From positions 62,001 to 126,000 of the forward strand of contig NZ_FNQY01000011.1 in the NCBI RefSeq assembly GCF_900107765.1: a stretch of DNA of 64,000 nt, read 5' to 3'. This DNA comes from Arachidicoccus rhizosphaerae. GTDB taxonomy: Bacteria > Bacteroidota > Bacteroidia > Chitinophagales > Chitinophagaceae. Positions 27,601-35,758 of the stretch are shown here, piece by piece (the stretch's first letter is position 1; each line of letters begins with the position of its first letter). The notes beneath the pieces are model-generated. The model ran no database searches. It was not told where the DNA came from and saw nothing but the letters and a program-made list of their open reading frames with translations. Position numbers and translations under genes: made by a program.

Positions 27601-29438
27601 AATAAGCCGGTCAGATTCATATTCTGCCGGGTCAGATGCGTCTTACGCATATCCAGCCCCACCAGATCACCCAGCACATTAAATCTTGGTTTTGCTCCAT
27701 TGAAATCTATTTCCACGTTGGATAAGAAGGTGGCGTTAGGATCGTCTATTTTCAGTTCCCCGGTAAAGTATTTCTTTTGAAAAGTACCGTTTACGTCTAC
27801 TCCCGTATACGCATAATGATTGACTTCCAGGCTATCAAAATGTCCTTTCAGACCAGCGCGCAGACTATTGAGCGCAAAGGACCGGCCTTCAAAACTTCCG
27901 TCAAAAGAAATCCCGCCCAGCGCTTTGGCTTCTATAAAAGTTCCCAGGTCGAAAGACTTTGTTTTAATCGTACCTGTATAAGTGGGCTCACCTTTATCCG
28001 GAAATTTAAGATTCAGGTTTGCCTGCGCGCCGCCAAGCGCCGTGGAGAGGCTTCCCTTAGTCGTAAAATCATAGATGGTTCCGTGAAAATTACCGCTGTA
28101 ATGCATGGCTCCGAGCGCCGCGAAATTCGGGTTTTTAATCTCTTTTAAGCCGGGAACGATGGGCAGAATCTGATTATAATCCGTGTGTAGGTCCAGGGTA
28201 TCAAAATCCATTACCGTATGTTCTATATCGGGCAAGCCTTTCATCGCCAGGTCTCCTTTGAGCACCATGCCGCCGTTGCCGCTGATAAAAAAGTTCCGGG
28301 CTTTAAAATTGCTGACCGTACCCTGCATGGTTCCTGCAATTTTAAACTGCTTTTTCCAGTCTTTCAGCTCGGGGGCAAAATAGGCAATATCATTACTGCT
28401 GACGGATGCATTTTTAAACCGGGCCTTGATATGGACTTTCTCGGTAAAGTCACCCATATCCTCCTGAAAATCCTTATAGGACATGGCATAATAGTCTTCC
28501 AGGTGACTGCCGCCGGTCTGGATATCCAGATTTTTAAATTCCATCATCTGAGGTGTCAGCTTAAAATCTGACTTTAAATGCTTGATGGTAAAACCACTGC
28601 GCTCCACCGTACTGAGCTGCATATCCGCCCTTATCGTATCCTTGATAAAGGAAAGTTTCCTTGCCGAAATATCTAAATGATTACACTGAATATAACGGTC
28701 ATCAAAATAAGAGACTACGGTATGGGGCCGCATATGATTGATCAGGGCAAAAGTCCCGTTCATCAGGTGCATGCTGTCCAGTTCAATATGCATGCCGGCG
28801 GCGTTAAAATACATGCCTGTATCTTTGAGCGTATCTACCGGCGGTGCCGGCCGGTTCCCTTTATATTGCAATAATTCAAAGCGCGGCTTATCCAGCTCCA
28901 GGTAATGCAATTTAAAATCCAGGGCGTTCAGGTCGATCTTCTGAGCATCTAAAAGCATTCTGCCTACATATACGTCCATGTCTTCCCCGCGCCATCCGTC
29001 CTTTTTATAGTAACGGACATTCTTAAAATCGACCTTTTTCAGATCAAGGCCGATATGGCTGCTGGCCGTATCCTTTTTGGGGCTCGAAAAATAATCTATC
29101 AGAAACTGAAAATTCCAGACCGAGTCTTTCCTGTTCTGATAGACGGCTGCATCTTCCAGCCCGATGTACTTAAGTTCAATATTGTTTTTCAGGAAAAACC
29201 AGTCACTGATTCTGACTTTAAGGGCACCGGCCGACAGTAAGGTATCTTTTTTCTGGTCCCTTATCAGGATATCATCCAGGTCCATTCTGTTGAACAGCGT
29301 AAAACTTACATGCTTGATGGATACTTCCGTATGCAGTTCTTTGGAAAGACGCCCGGTTATTTTTTTAACCAGAAAGTTCTGAACGGGCTCGGTTTGAATA
29401 AAAATCCATACCAACAGTAATACTGCCAGTATAATCAA
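24699..29438 (-). CDS. TamB-like translocation/assembly module protein (DUF490), very large
   Basis: This protein of about 1579 residues has an N-terminal membrane helix (MIILAVLLLVWIFIQTEPVQ), a long repeated beta-rich body of the AsmA/TamB bridge type, and a C-terminal TamB/DUF490 domain (about 1130-1540; FIVFKKYGQ, LQIFMPAHGDMTMKGKYAISKGRYNF, VTYLIVFNSFAPYGQ). TamB-type proteins span the periplasm and are linked to phospholipid transport to the outer membrane and barrel assembly. No TamA/BamA-type gene is adjacent. The start is unclear: the frame is open upstream to about 29520 with no ATG, and the first usual codon is the TTG at 29438. Confidence 0.9.
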   Translation of the reverse strand: MIILAVLLLVWIFIQTEPVQNFLVKKITGRLSKELHTEVSIKHVSFTLFNRMDLDDILIRDQKKDTLLSAGALKVRISDWFFLKNNIELKYIGLEDAAVYQNRKDSVWNFQFLIDYFSSPKKDTASSHIGLDLKKVDFKNVRYYKKDGWRGEDMDVYVGRMLLDAQKIDLNALDFKLHYLELDKPRFELLQYKGNRPAPPVDTLKDTGMYFNAAGMHIELDSMHLMNGTFALINHMRPHTVVSYFDDRYIQCNHLDISARKLSFIKDTIRADMQLSTVERSGFTIKHLKSDFKLTPQMMEFKNLDIQTGGSHLEDYYAMSYKDFQEDMGDFTEKVHIKARFKNASVSSNDIAYFAPELKDWKKQFKIAGTMQGTVSNFKARNFFISGNGGMVLKGDLAMKGLPDIEHTVMDFDTLDLHTDYNQILPIVPGLKEIKNPNFAALGAMHYSGNFHGTIYDFTTKGSLSTALGGAQANLNLKFPDKGEPTYTGTIKTKSFDLGTFIEAKALGGISFDGSFEGRSFALNSLRAGLKGHFDSLEVNHYAYTGVDVNGTFQKKYFTGELKIDDPNATFLSNVEIDFNGAKPRFNVLGDLVGLDMRKTHLTRQNMNLTGLFDLNFEGNNIDDFIGSAKLLNVSLLKDSTALNFDSLALSASVDSGLHKVLTVENNEFGAKVTGDYSILDLPVTFQSFLNKYYPAFINPPRAVPKNQHFTVQIRTGNFDPYINLIDSNLHGFDSVRIQGAVNTDDSGSFFFDARIPELKYKRFKLTGTHLAGKGDFEKIDFGARIDKFYVNDSSFFPNTKLLINSKNDHSLVQLTTGSNNTINEISLSAMVDNLSDGVKIQFQPSYFVLNDKKWDLEKQGEIIIQKHFASAKNVKFSQGFQELTVETQQGKRDTTNNNLVFNLSKVNIGDITPLFFSSPRLEGLATGSIVMINFFGDFSAFEKLTFEQLRVNGDSVGVVNSTAFYSAKNDRISLKADANNQDYHFNADGYYNLKDSIGSPLDLNVHLTNTKISFLNQFLSNLFDHIDGKGTGDITLKGNFDKIRLLGKAHIDSASLDVIYTKVKYFVPSADFVFNEDNIDFGQFNVKDIYGNTGTVKGTLYHDGFTNMRFDFDMRSDKILVLNTEASDNERFYGKAIANARFTLKGTEENMLMDIKGSVADSSNISINTNTTAVSSDADFIVFKKYGQEVKKDDTHDSHLNINMDLSANDLAVINVILDPLTGDVITATGNGRLQIFMPAHGDMTMKGKYAISKGRYNFNFQTFLKKPFQFIEGANNFIEWTGDPYNANLHIDAQYTAHQVSINDLINTQSSVQGQAGLNNIRGYRGDVYVIVELRGLLLKPDIGFKIDFPTGSSVKSDPDFALFINRMQSDENEMLKQVTYLIVFNSFAPYGQAGNTANITSAGVNTISSLVTHELNNLFSHALNKLTGDQGLHFEVGASTYSSASILGTGSSNSRLDRQSVNFKLYQSLANDKIVLSFGSNLDFGLGSSAASMETSSFQFLPDISVQFILTRDRKLRAVIFNRSSLGVASAGSIGRQNRYGVSISYTKDFEKLFQGKKEQFKEIKTRENEMEIRPK

Positions 29439-29546
29439 AAACGTACGCCCAAGTATTTTTAGAAATGTTCTCAGAAATTCCTCGTTTTTAATGCATGTAC
29501 TGCAAAGGTAATTAAATACCCCTAGCTGCCCATTCAGGGTTTACAG

Positions 29547-31802
29547 TCAGGCTTCTTTTAATGCCTGAATTTTTTGCTTATTGCCGACCAGCCAGATGAC
29601 ATCCCCCCACTCAAGCACCGTATCAGAGGAAGGATTGATAAAATGCTGATCCTCCCTTTCCACGCGGATGACCAGGCCGTCCGTTTTTTCCCTGATACCG
29701 CTGTCATGAATGGTCATCCCTTTAAAGCGCAGATGTTCATCCACTACCAGTCTTTGCAGACCGACATCCTCTACCTTACTGGTACTGGCCGCATAGGCCG
29801 GATCCTTTTGACTATCCAGCACTGTCTGAAATTTGGAGAGTTGCTCATCGGTGGCAATCACCCCCAGCTCATCACCCGGAAAGATAATCTCCGATCTTTT
29901 CGGCGGCAAAATGACCAGGTCACCTCTTTTAATAAAGGCGATATTGACCCCATACTTCTCCCGCCACTTTAACTCCATGAGGTTATGACCCAGAAAATCA
30001 GCATTCTGGCTGACTACATGCTGTGACATATGGGTTTCCCAGTCAGAGATATCATATCTTCCGATGTCCAAAAGCGGTTTTTTTGCCTTTTCCGCGGCCT
30101 CTCTGGCGTTCAGATTCGTTAAAAACCTCGCTTCCAGTTTGCCGTAAAACTGCTGTATCTTCTTACTCAACACATAAAAGAACAGCAGGATAATGGGAAG
30201 CAGGATAAGCAGGGCTACCCTGCCGGAAAAATACCGGTCCAGCAAAAGTCCGATCAGAGTGGCCCCGATCAGGTTTCGGGTAATCTCCACCATTAAAAGC
30301 GGGCCTCTGTTGTAGATGCTGTTCAGCCATAACTCCTTATAAGCCAGACCTGCCGGGCGCTTCATCATGAGCCCCCAGAAAAAAGGTGCGGCCATCAGCA
30401 AGGTGACAAAAACCCCTACAATGCCAACATAGGTCATATCCTTTAATTTCTCAATCAAAAATGGCTCCAATAAATTAATAGAGATCAACAGAATGGCAAT
30501 TATAACAATTCCGTTGGTTATCAGAATAGTTGTATAGGATTTAAGCACCTTTTTCCAGGCGCTTTCCGCCTGAATCTTCTGCGTACTGGAAGCATACATA
30601 TTAATGCGGGTCACCCATTTCTCAGGCACCACCCTCAGCAGTACCCGGTAGGCTCCGTCCGAGGATTTAATCATATAGGGAGTGGTAAAAGTGGTAAGGG
30701 CCGACACCCCCACTGCCACCGGAAACAAAAAGTCACTGGTAACGTTTAAGGTGATTCCCAGTCCTGTTATAATAAAGGCAAATTCTCCGATTTGAGCCAT
30801 ACTCATCCCTACCTGAACGGATTGCTTTAAGGGCTGACCACTCAACAGCGCTCCCAGACCGGAGCTGAATAGTTTCCCAAATATGGTCAGCAGCGTCACA
30901 ATAATAATCGGCAGTCTGTATTCCCACATAGCTGCCGGGTCAATCATCATCCCTACCGAGACAAAGAAAACCGCTCCGAAAACATCTTTAACCGGTTTGA
31001 ACAAATGCTCTATTTTCTCCGCTGAAGTGGTCTCTGCCAGAATAGAACCCATAATAAAGGCACCCAGTTCCGCAGAAAACCCTGCCTTTGTCGCCAGCAC
31101 CACCATGCCCAGGCATAAGCCGATGGCCAGCATCAGCAGCATCTCCTCATCCATCATGGATTTCATGCGCTTTAAAAAAGTCGGGATTAAAAAAATCCCC
31201 AGCACAAACCATAGGATCAGAAAAAACACCAGTTTGACCAGGGTCATCAGCATGGCTCCGCCTTCAAACTCTCTGGAAACAGAAATGGCCGGTAACAATA
31301 CCAGTAGCAGGATGACCACCAGATCCTCTACAACAAGTACGCCGAAGACCACCCCTGCAAATCTTTTTGACTTTACCCCTAATTCTTCGAATGCCCGGAT
31401 GATGATGGTGGTAGACGAACTGGCCAGCAGTGCGCCCAGAAATATACTATCCATCTGCCCCCAGCCCATCCATTTTCCGACCAGATAACCGGCCACCACT
31501 ATGAACCCGATTTCTACAAAAGCGGTGACAGAGGCCGAGCCTCCGACGCGCATCAGTTTTTTAAAGCTGAACTCCAGGCCCAGGCTGAACAAAAGGAAAA
31601 TGACCCCCAGCTCGGCCAGTATCTTAATATTTCTTTCCTCCACTACCGTAGGCACCAAAGAAATATGCGGACCTACCAAAAGACCCGCTATAATATAACC
31701 GAGGACCAAAGGCTGTTTTAGTTTCCTGAATAGCAGTGTCACCACTGCACCGGAAAATAAAATAAGTGCCAGGTCTTCTATAAGCGTGGGTAAATGGCCC
31801 AT
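29547..31802 (-). CDS. CPA2 family monovalent cation:proton antiporter with two RCK_C domains
   Basis: This 751-residue protein has a Na+/H+ exchanger domain with about 12 helices (residues 7-385). Four further helices follow (about 415-545), where KefB/KefC-type proteins usually carry an NAD-binding RCK_N domain. Two RCK_C (TrkA_C) domains close the protein (about 590-660 and 680-750; LVILPPKRSEIIFPGDELGV and TVLEWGDVIWLVGN). It would exchange K+ or Na+ for H+ across the inner membrane, gated by a small ligand. The ATG is at 31802, with a TATTTTCG -7-like box about 48 nt upstream. Confidence 0.88.
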   Translation of the reverse strand: MGHLPTLIEDLALILFSGAVVTLLFRKLKQPLVLGYIIAGLLVGPHISLVPTVVEERNIKILAELGVIFLLFSLGLEFSFKKLMRVGGSASVTAFVEIGFIVVAGYLVGKWMGWGQMDSIFLGALLASSSTTIIIRAFEELGVKSKRFAGVVFGVLVVEDLVVILLLVLLPAISVSREFEGGAMLMTLVKLVFFLILWFVLGIFLIPTFLKRMKSMMDEEMLLMLAIGLCLGMVVLATKAGFSAELGAFIMGSILAETTSAEKIEHLFKPVKDVFGAVFFVSVGMMIDPAAMWEYRLPIIIVTLLTIFGKLFSSGLGALLSGQPLKQSVQVGMSMAQIGEFAFIITGLGITLNVTSDFLFPVAVGVSALTTFTTPYMIKSSDGAYRVLLRVVPEKWVTRINMYASSTQKIQAESAWKKVLKSYTTILITNGIVIIAILLISINLLEPFLIEKLKDMTYVGIVGVFVTLLMAAPFFWGLMMKRPAGLAYKELWLNSIYNRGPLLMVEITRNLIGATLIGLLLDRYFSGRVALLILLPIILLFFYVLSKKIQQFYGKLEARFLTNLNAREAAEKAKKPLLDIGRYDISDWETHMSQHVVSQNADFLGHNLMELKWREKYGVNIAFIKRGDLVILPPKRSEIIFPGDELGVIATDEQLSKFQTVLDSQKDPAYAASTSKVEDVGLQRLVVDEHLRFKGMTIHDSGIREKTDGLVIRVEREDQHFINPSSDTVLEWGDVIWLVGNKQKIQALKEA

Positions 31803-31863
31803 AAAGTGGGGTCTGTATTAGTATGATCAATGATAATTACGGATACTAACGAAAATACGATTT

Positions 31864-32346
31864 TTATTCAAAAAGTTTTTCTAAAACGTAATAAACTGCC
31901 GGACAGAACTCTGCATTTTTCAAGGTGATACTTTTACGTTTAAAAAGGACGTCCTCATCGGTGTAAGGGAAACGGGCGCAGTCCGAAGGTCGGTCCTCAT
32001 ATATCCGGCAAGTGTTATCCTGTTCTAAAAAAGGACAGGGGGATGATTTTACAACATAATCCCCCTCTTCATCCATATTTAAATAGGTCGTGATAAACTG
32101 GGTTTCTTTCATCCCCAGCACTTTGGCAATCCGTTTAATATCCGGCATTTTAAACCGGGGGGAATAATGCTTACAGCATCTGGCACAGCTCAGGCAGTCC
32201 ACCAATTCAAAAGCCTGCCTGTGCAGCTCCGGCAACCTGCGAAGTGTGGCCTTTTTGTCGATTTTAGCCAGACGCTGGGCATAGATCTTTTTGCGGTCTA
32301 AAGAACGTCTCTCCCAGTTATCAAAATTAAAATCCGGCTTGCTCAT
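31864..32346 (-). CDS. YkgJ family cysteine-cluster protein
   Basis: This 160-residue protein has the Cys pattern of the YkgJ/Fe-S (putative zinc or iron chelating) family: CLSCARCCKHY near 53-61, CPFLEQDNTCRIYEDRPSDCARFP near 103-126, and a late FCPAV cysteine. The family is common and its cellular role is not settled. A TAATTTTG box lies at 32380-32373 on the minus strand, about 25 nt before the ATG at 32346. It stands between the antiporter gene and the sigma/anti-sigma group, all on the same strand. Confidence 0.88.
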   Translation of the reverse strand: MSKPDFNFDNWERRSLDRKKIYAQRLAKIDKKATLRRLPELHRQAFELVDCLSCARCCKHYSPRFKMPDIKRIAKVLGMKETQFITTYLNMDEEGDYVVKSSPCPFLEQDNTCRIYEDRPSDCARFPYTDEDVLFKRKSITLKNAEFCPAVYYVLEKLFE

Positions 32347-32549
32347 GGCTTCTTAGTAAATTATTTACGGTACAAAATTACATAAATCCGCCCGAACTCC
32401 TGGATTAAACCGCGGCCTCCCTTAAGGCCGGTTCCACATAAGCAAAAAATAAAAGGCCGGCCTTTCCCTTATCGGTAAAAGTGCCGGTCCTTCCTGCCAT
32501 AGCAGTGTGTTCTGGATAAAATGGAAAATTCTTTTACAGCGTTTCTACC

Positions 32550-33350
32550 TTAAAAGAAACCGATATTAATGCCAATCGCTACCGTATTAAAGTCCTTAGG
32601 TCCTTCACCCGTGGCAAATACATCTGACATATAATATTTTGCATATATATTTACTTCTTCCGTACCCAGACCAAAGCGCAGGCCGTAACGGACAGGATTT
32701 AGATTAAAGGAGCCGTTAACCTTCACTTTACCGTCTTCCTTGCTGATTTGTTTGGTTTTAGCACCGATCAGAATACCCCCTTCTGCCCCCAGATTAATCT
32801 GGAAAGAACTTTTGGCGATGGGGTAGATTGAAAAAATCAGCGGCATGGTCAGATATTTACTACGCAGCAGGTTTTTGGAAAAATGCTTATCCTCGTCTAT
32901 GGTATAGGTTAATTGATCCTGCCCCTTTTGCAGCGTGATATCTTTCTCAAAATGATAAGTATTCCAGGTGACACCCAGTGCGGTAGAGAGTTTCAAGACA
33001 TGCTTTTTATCCAGATAGACGCCGCCCACAACAGGATAAAAGGCAAATTCCGGACCTTTATCCAATCTTAAATCACTGTTGCCGGCACCTACTTTCAGTT
33101 TACCATGGTCCATAAAACGGTTCCAGCCAAATTCCAGGGTCGGATCAATACCGAAGTAGGCATTTTTGGAATGGCGGACAAAATTCACTCTGACCCGGGT
33201 CGTTTTAGGTTTCCCCTCTTTGTCTGTTCCGTTGATGGTAACAATAGATTCCCCCTTCCCTTCTCTGAGTTTACTGGTCGAATCAGTATCCTGAGCCAGG
33301 CTGACATGGCATATCATGGCCATTAAAGTGATGAAAAACACTCTATTCAT
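32550..33350 (-). CDS. Secreted outer-membrane beta-barrel protein (PorT-like)
   Basis: This 266-residue protein has a signal peptide ending near SLAQ (residue 19). It has repeated amphipathic beta strands ending in an aromatic residue (VAIGINIGFF at the C-terminus), as in small Bacteroidota outer-membrane barrels. The gene starts 29 nt after the anti-sigma-like gene, so sigma factor, anti-sigma-like protein and barrel probably form one operon. The barrel could be a target or sensor partner of that system, which is inference. No enzyme motif is seen. Confidence 0.7.
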   Translation of the reverse strand: MNRVFFITLMAMICHVSLAQDTDSTSKLREGKGESIVTINGTDKEGKPKTTRVRVNFVRHSKNAYFGIDPTLEFGWNRFMDHGKLKVGAGNSDLRLDKGPEFAFYPVVGGVYLDKKHVLKLSTALGVTWNTYHFEKDITLQKGQDQLTYTIDEDKHFSKNLLRSKYLTMPLIFSIYPIAKSSFQINLGAEGGILIGAKTKQISKEDGKVKVNGSFNLNPVRYGLRFGLGTEEVNIYAKYYMSDVFATGEGPKDFNTVAIGINIGFF

Positions 33351-33379
33351 ACAATTGATTTTATATGGTGATTATTTAA

Positions 33380-34513
33380 TTATTTGTAGGTTGTAATGGC
33401 AAAGACGCCAACATTAATTACTGTTTTATCTTCATCCTGACTGACAACTTCTTCAGAAATGGCCTGGGCAGTGGTGGCCAGTTTATCAACAAAGCCCTTT
33501 AAAATGCCGCGGTTTCTTCTTTTGCCGGTGCTTCGTTCAGCCGCTCTGTCCGTCTCTGTAGCAGTAGTAAGCGCTACTTCGTTATTTCGGGTGACAGCTG
33601 CCTGATCCGTTAAAGCGGTGTGCTCACTTTGCCCGGTCACCTGCCTGTTATTATCTGAGATTACCGGCTCCGCTGTCCCGGAGGCATTAACCGCGAGCGC
33701 CGTAGCTGCCGCGTCCCCATGCGCTACTTTTGCCGGCTGACTAGTTGCAATTCCTTTTAGGGCAGTGACCGTTTTGGCGCTGTTCGCATCTGCTATGGCC
33801 AGTGCTTTATTTTCCACGCCAGCTTTCAAAGAGGTGGCTGTGGAAGGATTTATTTTTGCCAGACCTGCCGCCTTGGCGCTGACAGCTGGATCCCCCCCCT
33901 GTTTTGACCGGGAAGCCTGATGTAAGGGGCTTACCGCCTTTGCCACAGCGTTGTCATTGTTAATATTACGATTATTGCCCTGTAAGTCTGCTGCTGCTTT
34001 AACGGTCCTGTCTGCGTTTTTGAGGTTTTCAGTGGCTTTGAGGCCTGCGGCCTTTGCTGCTACCAGACCGTTTTCTGTCTTAGAGGTATTGCCTCCCTGG
34101 ACACTTACCGCAGTCGGGGCAGTAGCATCTGCGGCCTTATCAGGCTTTGTGCTGGCCAGCCCGCTGTCAGCAGTAGAAGCAGTGATTACCACTGAGTCCG
34201 GACGCGTTAATTCTTTAATACCGATAGACAGTACCACTAATATACCCACAATGGCTGCCGCATAAGAAAACCTTTTACGCAGCTGGCGGACCTTGCTGAC
34301 CTTGCTGAACATGTCGGGTGCTGTCTGCGTTTTAATCTCCGTGACCTCTTGCTTCAGTACCGGCTGCTCACTAGCCAGGCGATCCATTATCTGATCCAAC
34401 AACTCCGCATCAGGCGTTAACTCAGCGTCTGACAACAGACGCCTGAAGTCCTGATCCAGTCTGTTCGTGTCCTTTCCGTCTGAAGGATGGGTGTTATTTT
34501 TCAAATCTTGCAT
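33380..34513 (-). CDS. Putative anti-sigma factor / membrane-anchored partner of the ECF sigma factor
   Basis: This 377-residue protein has a charged cytoplasmic N-terminus with a helical anti-sigma-like segment (about 20-50, DFRRLLSDAELTPDAELLDQ). One membrane helix follows (about 84-101, FSYAAAIVGILVVLSIGIKE). Then comes an Ala/Thr/Lys/Asn-rich low-complexity stretch of about 200 residues with AKAAGL-type repeats, and a short C-terminal domain (KGFVDKLATTAQA ... VINVGVFAITTYK) resembling the end of other Bacteroidota proteins in this position. It overlaps the sigma factor gene by 20 bp, so translation is coupled. The anti-sigma role is inferred from position and topology. Confidence 0.65.
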   Translation of the reverse strand: MQDLKNNTHPSDGKDTNRLDQDFRRLLSDAELTPDAELLDQIMDRLASEQPVLKQEVTEIKTQTAPDMFSKVSKVRQLRKRFSYAAAIVGILVVLSIGIKELTRPDSVVITASTADSGLASTKPDKAADATAPTAVSVQGGNTSKTENGLVAAKAAGLKATENLKNADRTVKAAADLQGNNRNINNDNAVAKAVSPLHQASRSKQGGDPAVSAKAAGLAKINPSTATSLKAGVENKALAIADANSAKTVTALKGIATSQPAKVAHGDAAATALAVNASGTAEPVISDNNRQVTGQSEHTALTDQAAVTRNNEVALTTATETDRAAERSTGKRRNRGILKGFVDKLATTAQAISEEVVSQDEDKTVINVGVFAITTYK

Positions 34514-35066
34514 ATTCCACCTCCTGTCTTTTTTTTATGGCAAGCTGCAATAGCTGCCTTGCCCTGGAGAGTTGCGATTTACTGCCCCCCTCTGTAATAC
34601 CCAGTTTATCTGCGATCTCTTTATGAGAAAATCCCTCAATCGCATACATATTAAATACCATTCTGTATCCATCGGGAAGCCCGGCAATTAAAGCCAGTAA
34701 ATCTTCCAGGGCTAACTGATCGAGCCCTGATTGCTCATGACCGGCACGGTCAAAACTTTCTGTCAACGTCTCGGTAGGCATCATTTTCACGGCCTGCCTG
34801 TAATATTCAATCGCCGTATTTACCATCACACGCCTGATCCAGCCTTCCAAAGAGCCCTCCTTTCTAAAATGGACAATGGATTTAAAAACTTTTACAAAAC
34901 CCGTCTGTAATAGTTCCTCAGCCACCATTTTAGTTTTGCCGTACCTCAGACATATCACATACATCCTGGCTGCAAAAATCTGGTACATCGCTCTTTGAGC
35001 AGCATGCTCGTTATTGATGCAGCCCTCTATCAGATTCTCCAGTGTATGAATGTTTGCTTTGCTCAT
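34494..35066 (-). CDS. ECF sigma-70 family RNA polymerase sigma factor
   Basis: This 190-residue protein has region 2 (about 20-90; MYVICLRYGKTKMVAEELLQTGFVKVF, GSLEGWIRRVMVNTAIEYYR) and region 4 (about 125-180; LPDGYRMVFNMYAIEGFSHKEIA, LGITEGGSKSQLSRARQLL). It would redirect RNA polymerase to an envelope or stress regulon. It is the first gene of a three-gene unit with the anti-sigma-like and barrel genes and overlaps the former by 20 bp. The start is the ATG at 35066. Confidence 0.92.
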   Translation of the reverse strand: MSKANIHTLENLIEGCINNEHAAQRAMYQIFAARMYVICLRYGKTKMVAEELLQTGFVKVFKSIVHFRKEGSLEGWIRRVMVNTAIEYYRQAVKMMPTETLTESFDRAGHEQSGLDQLALEDLLALIAGLPDGYRMVFNMYAIEGFSHKEIADKLGITEGGSKSQLSRARQLLQLAIKKRQEVEYARFEK

Positions 35067-35130
35067 GTCTCTGTTTTAATAAGACGAGCGCAAGTTAATA
35101 AAGGTTGCATGCACCGTTAATTTTTTTTGG

Positions 35131-35138
35131 CAAACGGT
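35131..35138 (+). repeat. Left copy of 8-bp target-site duplication CAAACGGT
   Basis: CAAACGGT lies directly outside the left end of the inverted-repeat element and recurs directly outside its right end (35790-35797). Confidence 0.75.
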
Positions 35139-35168
35139 GGCAAATCATATTTTGAGGTGCCAGCCGGG
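35139..35168 (+). repeat. Left terminal inverted repeat of the 651-bp element
   Basis: The inner 21 bp (35148-35168) are a perfect inverted copy of 35759-35779. The outer bases begin GGC, as does the other end, but are otherwise only partly matched. A TTTG at 35151-35154 could serve as the -33 box for the gene inside. Confidence 0.85.
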
Positions 35169-35176
35169 AATATTCG

Positions 35177-35184
35177 TATCTTCG
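35177..35184 (+). promoter_or_regulatory. Putative -7 element (TATCTTCG) inside the mobile element
   Basis: TATCTTCG lies 22 nt after the TTTG within the left inverted repeat and 4 nt before the ATG at 35189, so the element appears to carry its own promoter. Confidence 0.45.
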
Positions 35185-35188
35185 CTAT

Positions 35189-35645
35189 ATGTCAAGAAAG
35201 TACCCCATCGGCATTCAAAGTTTTCGGAAAATCCGGAAAGGTGGCTATCTATATATTGATAAGACAGAGATCATCCACCGACTAATTCAGTCTGGTCAGT
35301 ATTATTTCCTGAGCCGGCCAAGGCGATTTGGTAAAAGCCTGCTTGATTTATGAACTGGGTTTTCCAAATAGGGAGGTCAAAGCCAGTTTTTTAGATGGGC
35401 TCCTCAGTTCCTACCGGGAGACCTATCCCGTCGGTTCCATAGCGCATGTTGCGAAAATAAAAACTGCATTCAGAAATGGAGATGTGCCTGCACTAATAGT
35501 GCAGTTGAATTCCTTGATTGGTGCTATCCCCTATGACCACTGGAATGCCGGGAAAGAATCCATTTTTACGATTATCCCCTTTTTAACCTTCAAACTACCC
35601 GGTGTAGATGTTTATACTGAGGTCCATAGCGCCAAGGGCAGGTAG
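35189..35645 (+). pseudogene. Decayed AAA-ATPase-like / PD-(D/E)XK nuclease gene (PF09820 + PF08011 type)
   Basis: The first frame (35189-35353, 54 codons) reads [20 protein letters not shown] ... [14 protein letters not shown], the typical N-terminus and Walker A region of this family. It then hits a stop. From about 35334 the +1 frame reads [22 protein letters not shown] and continues to IPYDHWNAGKESIF ... YTEVHSAKGR before a stop at 35643. That second part belongs near the start of the nuclease domain. Intact members have about 510-570 residues, so roughly 350 residues are deleted at the junction, with a frame change, and the catalytic 3' end is missing. The product cannot be active. Confidence 0.88.
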
Positions 35646-35758
35646 GCAAAGGGACACTTGAGTAAGTGGGCTTTATGCTCCCTTGGCATAGTTTGGCCAT
35701 CACGCAGCAATCATAGCAATAGTAATTGGGTGATGATGGAAGGGGCCATGAGGTCTGA

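Noticed and set aside
30883-31488. 201-codon open frame antisense to the antiporter gene
   Set aside because: The antiporter strand gives a coherent conserved membrane protein; the antisense frame is Ser/Thr-rich and lacks any motif.
32452-32465. 14-bp palindrome AAAGGCCGGCCTTT
   Set aside because: Lies in a 203-bp gap with several GC-rich half-repeats; no T-run or promoter relation, so no function is claimed.
35646-35758. Possible continuation of the nuclease domain after the stop at 35643
   Set aside because: The three frames show none of the nuclease domain motifs expected there; treated as lost 3' end.
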